A DNA stretch of 64,000 bases. It comes from Scytonema sp. UIC 10036. GTDB lineage: Bacteria > Cyanobacteriota > Cyanobacteriia > Cyanobacteriales > Nostocaceae. Position 1 is the stretch's first letter; every line of letters begins with the position of its first letter. This document shows, piece after piece, positions 8,091 to 14,899 of this stretch. The translations under genes and the position numbers were made by a program. The stretch spans positions 1 to 64,000 of the forward strand of contig NZ_WJFC01000045.1 of assembly GCF_009725235.1 (NCBI RefSeq), given 5' to 3'. A model generated the notes under the pieces. That model was given only the letters and a program-made list of their open reading frames with translations. It searched no databases and was not told the DNA's origin.

Positions 8091-9485
8091 ATGGCATTAA
8101 AAAAACAAAAAGGGAAGCGTATAGAGACGAAAACTCTAAGAGCTAAGCTGATTCGGGATGGCATTGATTTAAACGAAACACTACAAGTTTATAGAGAGAG
8201 TGTTGCTTTTTATATTCAGGTTATTAATCAGCATCCTGAGTCGGTGGATCTGAGTCAGGCTCAAATGCGTCAAGCTTATGAAGAATTAACTTTAGGTGAC
8301 GACGCAAAATACCCCTTTCTGTTTCAAGATATGCCACGGGATTTAAGGTGGGATGTAATTAGTACTGCGTGTGGTCATTATAAATCGTGGCGTTCTAATT
8401 ATAAAAACTGGGAGGTAAATGAGGCTAAACGATTAACTCGTTCTCTCAAAAAGAATAAGAAACACAAACCATCAAAACCACCACTACTTCCCGCAGAAGT
8501 GTTTGATAGCCCAACCTATTACAAGTACAGTATGTTTAAGGATGACACGGGTAACTCGGTCATTCTGAAAATTAGAAAAAATCACAATTGGGCATGGGTA
8601 AGATTTAATTATTCGGCTTATTTGTTTGATGCTGCATGGGGAAAAGGTTGTCCAAGTATCGTGATTAAAAGAGATGGTTCTTGTTGGATAAATTGGACGT
8701 TAGAAAGATATCATGATGCAACGGGAGGATTAAAAGCATTACAAAACGAGCGTGTATGCTCGGTTGATATTGATTTAGATGGCGACACAATTTGCACTCT
8801 TTCAATTCTAGAACCCGACGTTAACTCAGAAGTAAAAGAAGTAGCGAGACACTTCATAAAAGGACACGCTTCTCATGTCAGACGTAGGAAGAGGGAACTA
8901 GGGAAGATCGCAAAGAAAATGAACCAGACTGGGACTATTGGTAAGGGGTTTGCTAGCACCATTTGGTCAAAAATTAGTAGAAGAGAACGAAGTGAGGGTT
9001 ATAGAATCGCATCCCAGATCGCAGAGTTTGCCAACGAGCATCATTGCCGAGTGATTGTGTTTGAACACTTAGGCAATCTACGTCCTCAAAGAGGTAAATA
9101 TTCTGCTAGATCAAACCAAAAGCGTGCATACTGGTTGAAGTCAAAAATAGTTGATCGTACTTGTCATATTGCTAGAACAAAATTTAATATTTTAACTTCT
9201 AGAGTTTCTCCAAAAAATACTTCAAAGTTCTCTGCTATTGATAATACTGAATTAATTAGAACGTCAGATCATCAATTAGCAGACTTACTAGCCAATAATG
9301 AGAAAATCTGGTTAACAAGATACAAGAACGAGAAGTATATGCCAGGATTGCACGCTATTGCCCATAATGGATACTGGATTCATTCAGGTTTGAACGCCGC
9401 TAGAAATATAGGAATAAGGTTCTATCAGCGATCTAAACCCGACACCAAGTTTATTATTTCAAAAAGCTTAGGCAGTCATGTTTAA
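8091..9485 (+). CDS. TnpB-family RNA-guided nuclease homologue, catalytic residues apparently lost
   Basis: A 464-aa TnpB of the IS607-associated type, with GGAGG upstream of the ATG. The RuvC-like core has D226 (CSVDIDLDGD) and E325 (VFEHLGN), but the third acidic position, normally Asp in D-x-N-A, is Gly433 (SGLNAARNI; GGT, one base from GAT). The zinc-ribbon segment (about 370-430) contains no cysteine at all, although the flanking SRVSPKNTS motif is intact. The frame is open over full length while the neighbouring tnpA is wrecked. Active TnpB cuts DNA at sites set by its omega RNA; this copy may bind without cutting (TldR-like) or simply be decaying. Confidence 0.85.
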   Translation: MALKKQKGKRIETKTLRAKLIRDGIDLNETLQVYRESVAFYIQVINQHPESVDLSQAQMRQAYEELTLGDDAKYPFLFQDMPRDLRWDVISTACGHYKSWRSNYKNWEVNEAKRLTRSLKKNKKHKPSKPPLLPAEVFDSPTYYKYSMFKDDTGNSVILKIRKNHNWAWVRFNYSAYLFDAAWGKGCPSIVIKRDGSCWINWTLERYHDATGGLKALQNERVCSVDIDLDGDTICTLSILEPDVNSEVKEVARHFIKGHASHVRRRKRELGKIAKKMNQTGTIGKGFASTIWSKISRRERSEGYRIASQIAEFANEHHCRVIVFEHLGNLRPQRGKYSARSNQKRAYWLKSKIVDRTCHIARTKFNILTSRVSPKNTSKFSAIDNTELIRTSDHQLADLLANNEKIWLTRYKNEKYMPGLHAIAHNGYWIHSGLNAARNIGIRFYQRSKPDTKFIISKSLGSHV

Positions 9486-9510
9486 GTTGGCGTACTAGCT
9501 ATATGCTTTT

Positions 9511-9640
9511 ACGTCAGTCCCATGTGTAGAGGGATGACAATCACCTACCCTTTAAGTAGCTGCTACCATTGCGGTATGCCAATTTTAATAGATGAGTGGT
9601 TTTCTAGTAAAACAATGCTCTGGCTACCCTTATAGAGGTG
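9511..9640 (+). other. Candidate omega (guide) RNA / right-end structure of the IS607 element
   Basis: No gene lies between 9486 and 9726. Just past tnpB are a stem GTCAGTCCC/GGGATGAC (9513-9521/9531-9538), a small TACC/GGTA hairpin and an enclosing pairing TCACCT (9541-9546) with AGGTGA (9635-9640). TnpB guide RNAs are encoded at this position. I cannot identify a scaffold family or the guide boundary. Confidence 0.3.
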
Positions 9641-9726
9641 ATGCGAAAATGTAAAGAAAGTCAAGGTGTCCAATTAATCCCAACTTTCTCCTACACTTAG
9701 TGTGCTACTTATTTTTTAAGTACTCC

Positions 9727-10992
9727 TTAAATGTTTAGATCGGGAACTGTGATAGACTCTAAACGGCTTCCAGCATAATGCTTATAGATTATTTCTGGAC
9801 TATTCCCTACTAGTCTTGCTATATCTTTGACTTCCATACCTTTTTCTAGTGCCAAAGTTATGAAAGTATGGCGTGTTTGGTACTGTGGTCGATAATGGTC
9901 AATTGCGCCATCTTCGGCTAGCTGTTGAACAATACCAACATAAGTGGCTCCTTTATTTTCACAACCACGCCATACAAAACCATTGAATACATCTGCACGA
10001 ATTGTTTTACCAGTTAAGCTTTTGAAGATCCTATCGTCTTCTCCTATGATGTTTGGCTTAATTGATAGCAATAAATTTTGTAATTCTTTATTGCACGGAA
10101 ACTTCCTAAAATCCTGATTTTTTAATCGTTTAGTAATTAGTTTTCCTGATGCACACACTACAGCTTCTTGGAAAGTAACCATTGAACAGTCATTGTTAAT
10201 GTGTCGCCATCTTAATCCAACTGCTTCTGATGTTCTACAACCTGTTAAAAAGAAAAATTTTACTAATGAGTAATAGTGATGATACTTATGATGGTTTTTA
10301 AACGCTTCTAAAATTTTTCTCATTTCATCAATAGTAAAAGGGTCAATATCAATAAAATCTGTATCTTCTATTTGCTCCTCGATTGACTTTTTATTTTTAG
10401 GTTCCTTAATTGTTGCTGCTAGTCCTTCAAAAGGATTCTTGGAAATATACTTCATTGTTAACGCCCAATGACAACAGGCATTCCACTGAGTGATTATTCT
10501 TTTAGCTGTTTTTAGAGAATTATTTTCTACCAAAAATGTAAACATTTCATGACTTTGACTTAAGAGTTTGTAGGGATTTTTTTGAATATGTCCAGATACT
10601 CTTTGATAGTTTAAAATTACAGTTGTTTCTGCAACTTGTTTATTGTTGGCTCGAAAATTTACGTATTTGTCCCACAATTCTATAAGTTGAACGTCATTTG
10701 AAGGTATTAACGATAGCTTGGGTTTTTGTTCTTTATCTTTATCGTATTTGTACTCATTAAGTGGTTTTAATCGATCTTGTGCATAGTCTCTTTCTATTTG
10801 CTGTGCTATTAGTTCCGCTTCTCTCCAACCATCTTCATTATCCTTTAAGCCTAACGATACTTTGACTTGCTTACCATCTTTTGCCCAAGCCCTAGGGAGC
10901 ACTAATTTTAGAGACTTACCATGAGCAATAATACTTACTTTGTTGTCTTTTGACTTTGAATACATAGATTTTGAATCCTTGTTTGAACCCAA
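9727..10992 (-). CDS. Tyrosine recombinase/integrase
   Basis: A 421-aa phage-type integrase. An N-terminal arm-binding region covers about 15-90, a SAM-like core-binding domain about 100-190 and a catalytic domain about 215-415. Catalytic Arg253 (TGCRTSEAVGLRW) and Arg374 (YQTRHTFITLAL) are present, and the Tyr nucleophile is Y403 or Y406 (IIYKHYAGS). The box II His is replaced by Tyr371, as in the XisA/XisC excisases of heterocystous cyanobacteria. Its start is 80 bp from the right att-like copy, so it most likely inserted this element at tRNA-Ser. The frame looks intact. Confidence 0.9.
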   Translation of the reverse strand: MGSNKDSKSMYSKSKDNKVSIIAHGKSLKLVLPRAWAKDGKQVKVSLGLKDNEDGWREAELIAQQIERDYAQDRLKPLNEYKYDKDKEQKPKLSLIPSNDVQLIELWDKYVNFRANNKQVAETTVILNYQRVSGHIQKNPYKLLSQSHEMFTFLVENNSLKTAKRIITQWNACCHWALTMKYISKNPFEGLAATIKEPKNKKSIEEQIEDTDFIDIDPFTIDEMRKILEAFKNHHKYHHYYSLVKFFFLTGCRTSEAVGLRWRHINNDCSMVTFQEAVVCASGKLITKRLKNQDFRKFPCNKELQNLLLSIKPNIIGEDDRIFKSLTGKTIRADVFNGFVWRGCENKGATYVGIVQQLAEDGAIDHYRPQYQTRHTFITLALEKGMEVKDIARLVGNSPEIIYKHYAGSRLESITVPDLNI

Positions 10993-11072
10993 ATTTCAAA
11001 ATAATACTTTAAAAGCTTTAATTTAGCAATATTTTGAACAGCCGCTTAGTGCTGTTTGTGCCGGAGCAAGAT

Positions 11073-11094
11073 GGGTTTGAATCCCTCCATCTCC
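11073..11094. repeat. att-like partial copy of the tRNA-Ser 3' end
   Basis: 22 nt matching tRNA positions 7249-7270 at 20 of 22 bases, including an unbroken GAATCCCTCC. No acceptor 5' half or anticodon arm is present, so it is not a tRNA gene. It marks the right junction of the inserted element. Confidence 0.7.
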
Positions 11095-11174
11095 ACAATA
11101 TTTGAGTTTCAGTAAGTTATTATTCTCCTGTAGCGATCGCCGCGATTGATTGGTTGAAGTTTTTTTGCAAATAG

Positions 11175-11276
11175 CCAAATGTGTTACTGCAATATATTGA
11201 TATGCCCGACCAGTACGATGCTGTTCTGACATTTGAGCAGTTTCTCAGACAACAGTTCCCTGAAAGAACGGAGTAA
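11175..11276 (+). pseudogene. 3' fragment of an unidentified gene
   Basis: A 33-codon open stretch without a start, ending TAA, reads like a protein C-terminus (YIDMPDQYDAVLTFEQF). It lies just outside the right att copy, inside the otherwise gene-free 10993-11364 interval. It may be the tail of a gene cut when the element or neighbouring DNA arrived. Family not recognised. Confidence 0.3.
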
Positions 11277-11364
11277 TTACTATGGTTATATCTTGCACCT
11301 ATAAATCTAGAGAAGTTTTTCAGATAATTTCTCACCAAGTCAATATCATAGCTTCAAAGCCCTA

Positions 11365-11781
11365 TTACTGAGGAGGTAGAGTACTTTGGAATGTCTTAAT
11401 TGTTTCTAAAAAAGAACGTAAAATTTTTCCTATGTAATCCCTCTCTTCTTTTGTTTTTAACGTCCCTTGTAAGAAATAACCTAGTGCTAGCAGTTCTTTT
11501 TTTTGATTGGAGTTAAGATAATTTATCTCCCCATGAATCGCCAATCCATTTGGCACCCAATTATAAATTATTTGCAACCATTCTCTAGGTTTTTCTTGTA
11601 AGAGTTCTGAAGCATCTGAATTTAAATTTATTAAGCATTGGTTAAGATACTGCTCTACCTCGTTAAGTACTTTAGGCGTCTTACATGATTTATTATTTTG
11701 GTTAACTCGTTTTAAAGCGTCAATTAAACGAGAAAGTTTATCAACATCATTTTGATGCAAAGGACTGATTGCGTTATGCAC
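11365..11781 (-). CDS. Hypothetical protein, 138 aa
   Basis: A helical, soluble protein with no signal peptide or membrane segment and no family I recognise. Charged N-terminus with Asn-rich patches, a central EWLQIIYNWVPNGLAIHG segment and a helical C-terminus. It lies downstream of the Pro/Thr-rich membrane protein on the same strand with 20 bp between, so the two may be co-transcribed. The surroundings (truncated GTPase, truncated ATPase, MITE) mark an accessory region. Confidence 0.55.
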   Translation of the reverse strand: MHNAISPLHQNDVDKLSRLIDALKRVNQNNKSCKTPKVLNEVEQYLNQCLINLNSDASELLQEKPREWLQIIYNWVPNGLAIHGEINYLNSNQKKELLALGYFLQGTLKTKEERDYIGKILRSFLETIKTFQSTLPPQ

Positions 11782-11801
11782 AACAAGCCGATCGTAACCA
11801 G

Positions 11802-12317
11802 TTAAGAGTTTGGCGATCGAGTTTGGGGGAACTGGGTCTGATTGCCTGGTAATACCGGACTGTTGGCTGACTGAAGAGAATTCGGATTGCTGAGTGTCTC
11901 GTTGGATATCTTCTCTTTGGGTATTGTGGTTGAGGTTGGAGTCGGGGTTGGAGTTGGAATTGTAGTTGGAGTTGGGGTTGGAATTGGAGTTGGGGTCTTG
12001 TGATAAACAATTATCAGAATTGCTATCAGAATTACGAGACCCAACATGACGATTATGAGACGACTCGGAACTGTTGGAGATGGAAGTGGTATTGGTGGTT
12101 GTGTTGGTAGTAATGTTTCTGGTGTCGGTACTGATGTTTTTTTTTCAGCTTCAGTTTTAGGTGCTTTCCAGACATTGCCCTTGTAAACAATCCGTTGCCG
12201 ATAAGGCGCATCTATCGGTACTTTGTTATAAAAGAACCGCGTATAACCATTAATAGTTTCAGCATGAGAAAAGGTAATGTGTCCAATGGTTTGCACAGGT
12301 GTTACGACTACTGCCAC
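11802..12317 (-). CDS. Pro/Thr-rich single-pass membrane protein, probably a 3' gene fragment
   Basis: The 171-aa frame begins at a GTG, but the same frame stays open upstream (EPDFFREDEQYHK) into the MITE at 12352, so the true N-terminus is probably lost. An N-terminal soluble part (about 1-60) is followed by a Pro-rich stretch, one transmembrane helix (about 87-105) and a low-complexity TPTPTP tail (about 109-132). The tail is encoded by GGTGTT/GGAGTT-like repeats and is prone to slippage. Together with the truncated GTPase across the MITE it may be the remains of one interrupted gene. Function unknown. Confidence 0.5.
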   Translation of the reverse strand: MAVVVTPVQTIGHITFSHAETINGYTRFFYNKVPIDAPYRQRIVYKGNVWKAPKTEAEKKTSVPTPETLLPTQPPIPLPSPTVPSRLIIVMLGLVILIAILIIVYHKTPTPIPTPTPTTIPTPTPTPTSTTIPKEKISNETLSNPNSLQSANSPVLPGNQTQFPQTRSPNS

Positions 12318-12351
12318 TTTGTGATACTGTTCATCTTCTCTGAAGAAATCT

Positions 12352-12547
12352 GGCTCTTGCGTACTTAGCGTGCTAAAATTGTAGAAAAATAAGCTTAAAA
12401 CTATTGCTGGGCTTAGCTTACAGCTATTATTAGTTTCAAAATGTTACTCCTTGTTAAAATTGAAATTATAAGTGCCTGTAAGCCTTGTAAATACAAGCAT
12501 ACTTGTAGATTTTAATGAAAATTTAGCACGCTATGTACGAAAGAACC
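12352..12547. mobile_element. MITE, copy A (196 bp)
   Basis: Terminal inverted repeats of about 26 bp: the left end GGCTCTTGCGTACTTAGCG continues to TGCTAAA at 12377, and the right end, reverse-complemented from 12547, reads GGTTCTTTCGTACATAGCG with the same continuation. That is three or so mismatches. It has no coding capacity. A second copy lies at 50968-51166 with shared ends and a shared internal TAAGTGCCTGTAAGCCTTG. The right end lies inside the GTPase reading frame and supplies its last codons and stop. Confidence 0.8.
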
Positions 12548-13124
12548 GGTTATTCAACTTTTGAGCAGCAATATCGTAAAGATCTGTGTCAACCTTGCGC
12601 CATTGGTAGCGTTGCGGTTCAGGCATGAGTTTGAGCGATTTGTAGTAAGGAAGAATGACTTCCTCTAAAAAAGTTGTTTCTGAATGCAGAATGACTCTAA
12701 CTTCAACTGAACCTTGCTTGTTATGAACCAGGCTACGAACGGCTGTACAAGCTGCTCCCTCATAGGCTGGAATTTCCCGATCGGTAAGTCCACTTAAACT
12801 CTTGAGCAAGGTACTCTTTCCTTGTCCCATCAACCCCATAACGCCAATATTCAGGGTATTTCTGGAAAAGCGATTCCTGAGTTTAGACAACACAAGCAGT
12901 TCCGATTTAATGCGCTGTTGAATATCACTAAAATCAATTTTTTTTAAATAATTTTTAACTTGAAGAATAGCATTTTCTTGTAATAATAACTTTCGGCAAT
13001 CTTCCAACTGATATAAGTTAGACGCTTGTGCCTGAAGCTCTTTTTCAACTTTTGCAATTTTCGTCGGAAGATAACTCGATCTACGCTCAATAATGTTGGC
13101 AATCTGTTCCGCTCTAGAAGGCAT
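12531..13124 (-). pseudogene. Dynamin-like GTPase, truncated after the P-loop region by a MITE
   Basis: 197 codons remain. An N-terminal helical region (about 1-90) leads to a P-loop GLMGQGKST (about 96-104) and a switch-like segment (GAACTAVRSLV), as in the dynamin/large-GTPase family, which normally exceeds 500 aa. The last residues (NNRFFRT) are encoded by the inverted repeat of the MITE, so G3/G4 motifs and the stalk are missing. Bacterial relatives act in membrane remodelling or phage defence. This copy should be inactive unless the stump has a new role. Confidence 0.75.
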
Positions 13125-13247
13125 ATTAACTCGACTTTGTACGGTATTTATATTAAAAACAATAGGTGTATACTATCAATGCGTTATCTAAGATAGCGTT
13201 ACATAAGTGGAAACGTTTATCAAGAAATTTATATATCTCCAAACAGG

Positions 13248-14060
13248 CTATTTTTTTATTAGAGATATAATTTCCATATACCTATCATTCCCACTAAAGT
13301 TGTATTTGTTTATTAGGTGGCGTTTTGTTTTTTCTATGTTATGTTCGTACCAAGTCCACACAAGTAAATAAGCAAGTCCCAAAATCCTCTTCATCCCTGC
13401 TGAAGCTTGAGTGACAGGAACATTACCATAGGGCAAATTAATTGTAGGAATATCGCGCACGTCTTCCACAGAAACTCGCTTAGGTTCTCCAATCTCTATC
13501 CATTCATCAGGATGAGGTGCAAGTTTTTTAATGACGTTGGTAAAGAGTTGAAAAGGATATTTGTTGGGTTGGTTTTGCCATGTTACCCAATCTTGAATTA
13601 GACCGTTACAAAGAACTTTACCCTTTTGTTTTAAGCCATTCCAAAGAGTATCTGAATTAAAGTTATAAGCATTATCCCGTTTACGAGCGGGGTCAAAAAC
13701 TGAAAAACCACCATCAACGCGCACGTAAATGACTACACTTTTTGAGAAGTTATCCAAAGACCAATTCCCTTGCCATTTCTGCTCGGAAAAATCAAAGTAG
13801 CTCTCAAAGTCTATTTCATGAAAAAGAAGTCTCCCATTTCGTGTATCAATTTTGGAGAGAATTTTTGGTAATTCCTCTGTATGTCTACGTGGATAAGCAG
13901 GTTGGTCTACCCAATTTCCAGTCAGTACCCACCAAGCAACATCAAGTAAAAAGCTTTTACCTAAACCGTTATCACCTGTAAATATATTGAGTCGAGCGCT
14001 GAATTCAACATCAAAATGGTCGGTTGGGCCAACTTGCTGGAGGTGAAGTTCTTTTAACAT
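13248..14060 (-). CDS. AAA/ABC-type ATPase, C-terminally truncated
   Basis: A 270-aa protein. The N-terminus has the SMC/OLD-like pattern LNIFTGDNGLGKSFLLD (P-loop about 29-36) and a signature-like ASAGMKRILGLAYLLVWTW near residue 223. Full-length relatives continue into a Walker B (hydrophobic-DE) and a switch His; here the frame diverges right after EHN and ends ...SLIKK at a run of A residues (T-run at 13252-13258 on the plus strand). A slipped frame or deletion is likely. ATPases of this type often serve in defence or repair units. It lies just left of a transposon-end-like sequence. Confidence 0.65.
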   Translation of the reverse strand: MLKELHLQQVGPTDHFDVEFSARLNIFTGDNGLGKSFLLDVAWWVLTGNWVDQPAYPRRHTEELPKILSKIDTRNGRLLFHEIDFESYFDFSEQKWQGNWSLDNFSKSVVIYVRVDGGFSVFDPARKRDNAYNFNSDTLWNGLKQKGKVLCNGLIQDWVTWQNQPNKYPFQLFTNVIKKLAPHPDEWIEIGEPKRVSVEDVRDIPTINLPYGNVPVTQASAGMKRILGLAYLLVWTWYEHNIEKTKRHLINKYNFSGNDRYMEIISLIKK

Positions 14061-14095
14061 TTAACTATCCCCTTTGCCCTTAATTGTTTACCAAT

Positions 14096-14263
14096 TGTAG
14101 GGCGACAGATTATTTGACTGCAACGACAAATTACAAGTCAAGTTCTTCGTGCTTATAACTTTACTTTAGGTGAGTCTGATTTTTAGGTTTTCTAACAATA
14201 ATTTGTAGAAATTGATCGAACAGCCAATGCAGAGGGATTTAGATTGGTGACAAACAATCTGTC
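14096..14263. mobile_element. Sequence resembling a Tn7/CAST-family transposon end
   Basis: TGTA (14096-14099) is followed after 4 bp by GACAGATTATTTGAC (14104-14118), then GACAAATTACAAGTC (14125-14139, 21-bp spacing), and later TGACAAACAATCTGTC (14248-14263). Ends of cyanobacterial V-K CAST elements begin TGTACA and carry TnsB sites of the form TGACAAATTAnnTGTC at similar spacing. No tns genes or cas12k are in the window and no opposite end was found, so at most this is a relic end. Inference by remembered similarity only. Confidence 0.35.
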
Positions 14264-14290
14264 TACAAACGCTGGCAATGCGTTACGATT

Positions 14291-14527
14291 TTATTGTCCG
14301 CGTCCTGGTTTACAATCTGCAAAACCTAATGCCTCTGTATCGAGGAAGCTGGCGATCGCCATCTCAATAACTGCTTCAACTGGATACTCAATTTCAGTGG
14401 CACGAGCAATTAGGGCAGCTTTAATTCGTTCAGGTAAGCGTTCCAAGATGACTTCGGCATCAGAGGAGGAAAGTTGCTCCAAAAGTTTTGCTTGCATAGC
14501 TTTACTATTCGCTTGGTATTTGGACAT
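14291..14527 (-). CDS. Small hypothetical protein paired with a GIY-YIG nuclease
   Basis: A 78-aa, mostly helical, mixed-charge protein with no recognised domain. The segment about 24-70 (LERLPERIKAALIARA..) could form a small helical bundle. Its start overlaps the 3' end of the upstream GIY-YIG gene by 23 bp, so the two are translated from one message. The compact two-gene layout resembles a nuclease with an accessory or antitoxin-like partner, but nothing in the sequence proves this. Confidence 0.6.
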   Translation of the reverse strand: MSKYQANSKAMQAKLLEQLSSSDAEVILERLPERIKAALIARATEIEYPVEAVIEMAIASFLDTEALGFADCKPGRGQ

Positions 14528-14879
14528 TATAAGGGGGTTCGGAGCTTCTTAAGATGATGGCTTCTAGCTCTAATAATAGCGCAGGGTTTTCCCAGTAAGA
14601 AATTGGCTGCACAGCAATACGAACCTCTTCCGAGCTATATTTGTCGAGCCACGCCCACAAAAAAGCTTTATGCCCACCAACAAAACGACCCCGTAGACTC
14701 TTAGTTTTGCCAATGTAAAGCAACCCATCAGTTTTGTGCTGGATGGCATAGATTCCAGGACGAGCAGGAATTTTGCCAAACTCGCGGCTCAAGGGAAGGC
14801 ATTGCTCAAAGGGAGTGAAGGCGATGGCATCCAGGATTTCCCGAGCCATCTTTTGCAGTTCAGAGTCGTTTGGCGGCAT
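14505..14879 (-). CDS. GIY-YIG nuclease family protein
   Basis: A 124-aa stand-alone GIY-YIG domain. PGIYAIQ (about 38-44) and LLYIGKT (about 53-59) are the two GIY-YIG strands. LRGRF carries the conserved Arg, and a Glu is available in LLELEAIIL, so the catalytic set looks complete. There is no extra DNA-binding domain. It overlaps the 78-aa gene downstream. Family members cut DNA in repair, mobile elements or restriction; the role here is unknown. It follows the beta-lactamase-fold gene by about 20 bp on the same strand. Confidence 0.8.
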   Translation of the reverse strand: MPPNDSELQKMAREILDAIAFTPFEQCLPLSREFGKIPARPGIYAIQHKTDGLLYIGKTKSLRGRFVGGHKAFLWAWLDKYSSEEVRIAVQPISYWENPALLLELEAIILRSSEPPYNVQIPSE

Positions 14880-14899
14880 AAATTCCTCTTTCCTAACCC

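Larger units (their letters stand above)
7249..11094. mobile_element. tRNA-Ser-integrated element (about 3.8 kb) with tyrosine recombinase
   Basis: The last 22 nt of the tRNA body (7249-7270) recur with two mismatches at 11073-11094. A tyrosine recombinase starts 80 bp inside the right copy. This is the standard arrangement of an island integrated at a tRNA 3' end, with the tRNA remaining intact. Cargo is a decayed IS607 recombinase and a TnpB. The right copy has CTCCATCTCC where the tRNA has CTCCCTCTCC, so it may derive from a related tRNA or have drifted. Mobility today is doubtful. Confidence 0.65.

Noticed and set aside
11023..11232. Minus-strand 69-codon frame containing GDGGIQTH
   Set aside because: That peptide is the translated complement of a tRNA 3' end, here the att-like copy; not a gene.
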